NCBI GenBank assembly: GCA_013360535.1
Contig: JABWBL010000168.1
Coordinates: forward strand, 1-7,193
Origin: Planctomycetaceae bacterium
GTDB lineage: Bacteria; Planctomycetota; UBA1135; GCA-002686595
Length of the DNA stretch: 7,193 nucleotides
Direction of reading: 5' to 3'
Position numbers and translations under genes: made by a program. Positions 6,198 through 7,193 of the stretch are shown one piece after another. Positions within the stretch are counted from its first letter, which is position 1, and every line of letters begins with the position of its first letter. Below the pieces are notes generated by a model, which had not been told where the DNA came from, made no database searches, and saw only the letters and a list, made by a program, of their open reading frames with translations.

Positions 6198-6358
6198 CGC
6201 CCAACTCGGTGGCGACCGCGACGCGCGCGCGATCCGTGCTGCGCGCCGAGAAGCGAACGGCTGGTGGCGGGACGTCTCGTCGCCGGGCTGTGTACCTGAT
6301 TGACGAACTGCAACCGCGCGAAAGCGCAGAAAGCAATTGCTCATGTCTGATGCACTAA
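6194..6358 (+). CDS. Possible small protein, 54 residues, basic then Cys-containing
   Basis: An ATG at 6194 overlaps the preceding stop as ATGA, the arrangement seen at other junctions of this operon. The frame runs 54 codons to TAA at 6356-6358, overlapping the next gene's start by 16 bases. The peptide is Arg/Thr-rich at first (TATRARSVLRAEKRTAGGG) and ends in AESNCSCLMH; no domain is recognised. Without it, the 145 bases between the neighbouring genes would be empty in an otherwise gapless operon. No strong ribosome binding site is seen. It could instead be a non-coding stretch that happens to be open. Confidence 0.4.
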   Translation: MTPNSVATATRARSVLRAEKRTAGGGTSRRRAVYLIDELQPRESAESNCSCLMH

Positions 6359-6810
6359 AACTGCTGGCCCTCGCCTTCCAGACCCGGACGAAGCTGTGCT
6401 TTGACGGGCACATGTTCCACGTCGTCCCGGGCAAGAACCTGCCCGAGGGGGCGCTGAAGAGGCTCTACGCAGCGCAGAGCGAGCTCGCCGAGCTTGTCTG
6501 CGCCTGCATCTCGTTCGAGCTCACCCCGGAGGAGCAAGAGGAGATCGGACGCGAGATGTACGAGGAGTACTGCGAGCGGGAGCGCGCAGAGCTCGAGGCG
6601 AAGGGCATCTGCCCGCATTGCCGCGGCACCCGAGTGCTCTGCGACGACGACGGAGCACCGGACGAGCCGTGCGTCGAGTGCATCGGGGAGCGGTCCGGGG
6701 AGTTCGTCGATGACGTGACGCAGGAACCCGACGGTTCGCCCGAGCCTCGCGAGTCGCTGCAGGTTCCGCTCGATCCCGTTGCCACCGCCCCGTCGCCGGA
6801 GGCCTCGTGA
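6343..6810 (+). CDS. Small acidic zinc-ribbon protein, architecture similar to the TubC-N-like protein upstream
   Basis: The product has 155 residues from the ATG at 6343; a TTG two codons earlier is possible but less likely. The N-terminal ~50 residues (FQTRTKLCFDGHMFHVVPG, then LPEGALKRLYAAQSELAELV) have the same strand-turn-helix pattern as the TubC_N-like domain of the 5535-6197 product, but are more diverged. An acidic helix follows at about 62-85 (EEQEEIGREMYEEYCERERAE). Then comes a zinc ribbon, C90-X2-C93-X16-C110-X2-C113, with CPHCRGTR, nearly the spacing and the same C-x-x-C-x-G-T-R core as in the upstream protein. The tail of ~40 residues is Pro/Glu-rich. No catalytic motif is visible. 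It probably binds the replication protein or DNA. The zinc ribbon is well supported; the docking-domain similarity is suggestive. Its stop overlaps the next start (TGATG). Confidence 0.75.
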   Translation: MSDALKLLALAFQTRTKLCFDGHMFHVVPGKNLPEGALKRLYAAQSELAELVCACISFELTPEEQEEIGREMYEEYCERERAELEAKGICPHCRGTRVLCDDDGAPDEPCVECIGERSGEFVDDVTQEPDGSPEPRESLQVPLDPVATAPSPEAS

Positions 6811-7124
6811 TGCCCCTCCTCGTCACTGACCTCGCCTTCCGACGCGCGCCGCCGCACCTCGAGGCCAAGGGCCTCCTCGGATTCGTGACGCTCGCGATCG
6901 ACGAGACGGTGGTCCTGCGTGACGTGGCGGTGCGCCGGACCTCGAGCGGTAGGCTCGTGCTGTCGTTCGCGCTGCGGCCGCCGCGGCGCTTGGGTGGCAA
7001 CCTCGATCGCCGCAAGGACCCGCGCTGGCGCTACGCGCTCTCGCATCCGTACTCGCCCGAGGTTCATGCCGAGATCGAGCGACAGGTGATCGCGCAGCTG
7101 CGCGAGCGCGGGGAACTCCCGTGA
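6810..7124 (+). CDS. SpoVG-like protein (104 residues)
   Basis: The ATG at 6810 is preferred because GGAGG (6798-6802) lies 7 bases upstream and the start overlaps the preceding stop by one base (TGATG). A GTG at 6807, one codon earlier, is also in frame. The pattern fits the SpoVG family: an initial strand (LLVTDLAFRRAPP), then GLLGFVTLAIDETVVLRDVAV, a turn and strand (SSGRLVLSFALRPP), and a closing HPYSPEVHAEIERQVIAQL. That ending is equivalent to the 'AHP...I...V' end of SpoVG. The length is close to Bacillus SpoVG (about 97 residues). SpoVG proteins bind nucleic acid and act as regulators. In this operon a DNA- or RNA-binding helper for replication or gene control is plausible. An insertion rich in Arg/Asp (GGNLDRRKDPRWRYA) precedes the HP motif. 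The family assignment rests on pattern memory only. Confidence 0.62.
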   Translation: MPLLVTDLAFRRAPPHLEAKGLLGFVTLAIDETVVLRDVAVRRTSSGRLVLSFALRPPRRLGGNLDRRKDPRWRYALSHPYSPEVHAEIERQVIAQLRERGELP

Positions 7125-7193
7125 GCGTGGGCGCGCAGGGACAGGGCGGGCGACGAGCGCAGGCGCTGCACGGGGCCGAGAACGGCTACGCAG
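7121..7193 (+). CDS. Start of a further operon gene, truncated by the window end
   Basis: A GTG at 7121 overlaps the preceding stop as GTGA, with GGGGA (7110-7114) six bases upstream, and the frame is open to the end of the window (24 codons, beginning MSVGAQGQGGRRAQALHG). The coupling pattern matches the rest of the operon. Too little is visible to name a function. Confidence 0.5.
   Translation, partial: MSVGAQGQGGRRAQALHGAENGYA

Noticed and set aside
1..7193. tRNA, rRNA, CRISPR array or insertion sequence
   Set aside because: No cloverleaf, no regularly spaced repeat-spacer pattern, and no transposase motifs were seen on either strand.

Overview
This is a GC-rich window (by eye about two-thirds G+C) with strongly G/C-biased third codon positions. 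It is coded entirely on the + strand and comes from a phage, prophage or phage-like mobile element. The composition and the protein relatives that come to mind suggest a high-GC host such as a myxobacterium-like or other delta-type bacterium. That host guess is inference; no host marker is present.

Layout. (1) Positions 2-790 hold the C-terminal part of a phage terminase large subunit: the end of the ATPase domain and the complete nuclease domain, cut by the window edge. (2) A 180-base gap follows, with a perfect 10-bp hairpin at 809-836 and no convincing gene. (3) Positions 971-1867 hold a 298-residue protein I do not recognise. It has its own strong ribosome binding site and looks like an accessory (cargo/moron-type) gene. 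(4) A control region, 1864-1981, carries two copies of a 12-bp palindrome 20 bp apart, overlapping the previous stop codon, and a long hairpin ending 2 bases before the next start. (5) From 1982 to the window end runs a tightly packed operon: an excisionase-type HTH protein; a 1104-residue zinc-finger/Toprim/helicase replication protein; a TubC-N-like zinc-ribbon protein; a possible 54-residue peptide; a second small zinc-ribbon protein; a SpoVG-like protein; and the start of one more frame. Almost every junction is a stop/start overlap (ATGA, TTGA, ATGA, TGATG, GTGA), so translation is probably coupled along the operon.

How it works together. The HTH protein probably controls excision or the operon. 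The large protein is the likely replication initiator, with primase-type and helicase-type modules. The small zinc-ribbon proteins and the SpoVG-like protein probably assist or regulate it. The most striking feature is in the 3' end of the replication gene: three 9-bp iterons (CGCAGTTTG-like) and an exact reverse-complement copy of the trio 155 bp downstream, a perfect 27-bp inverted repeat inside coding sequence. It looks like a replication origin, or initiator binding site, embedded in the gene for its own initiator.
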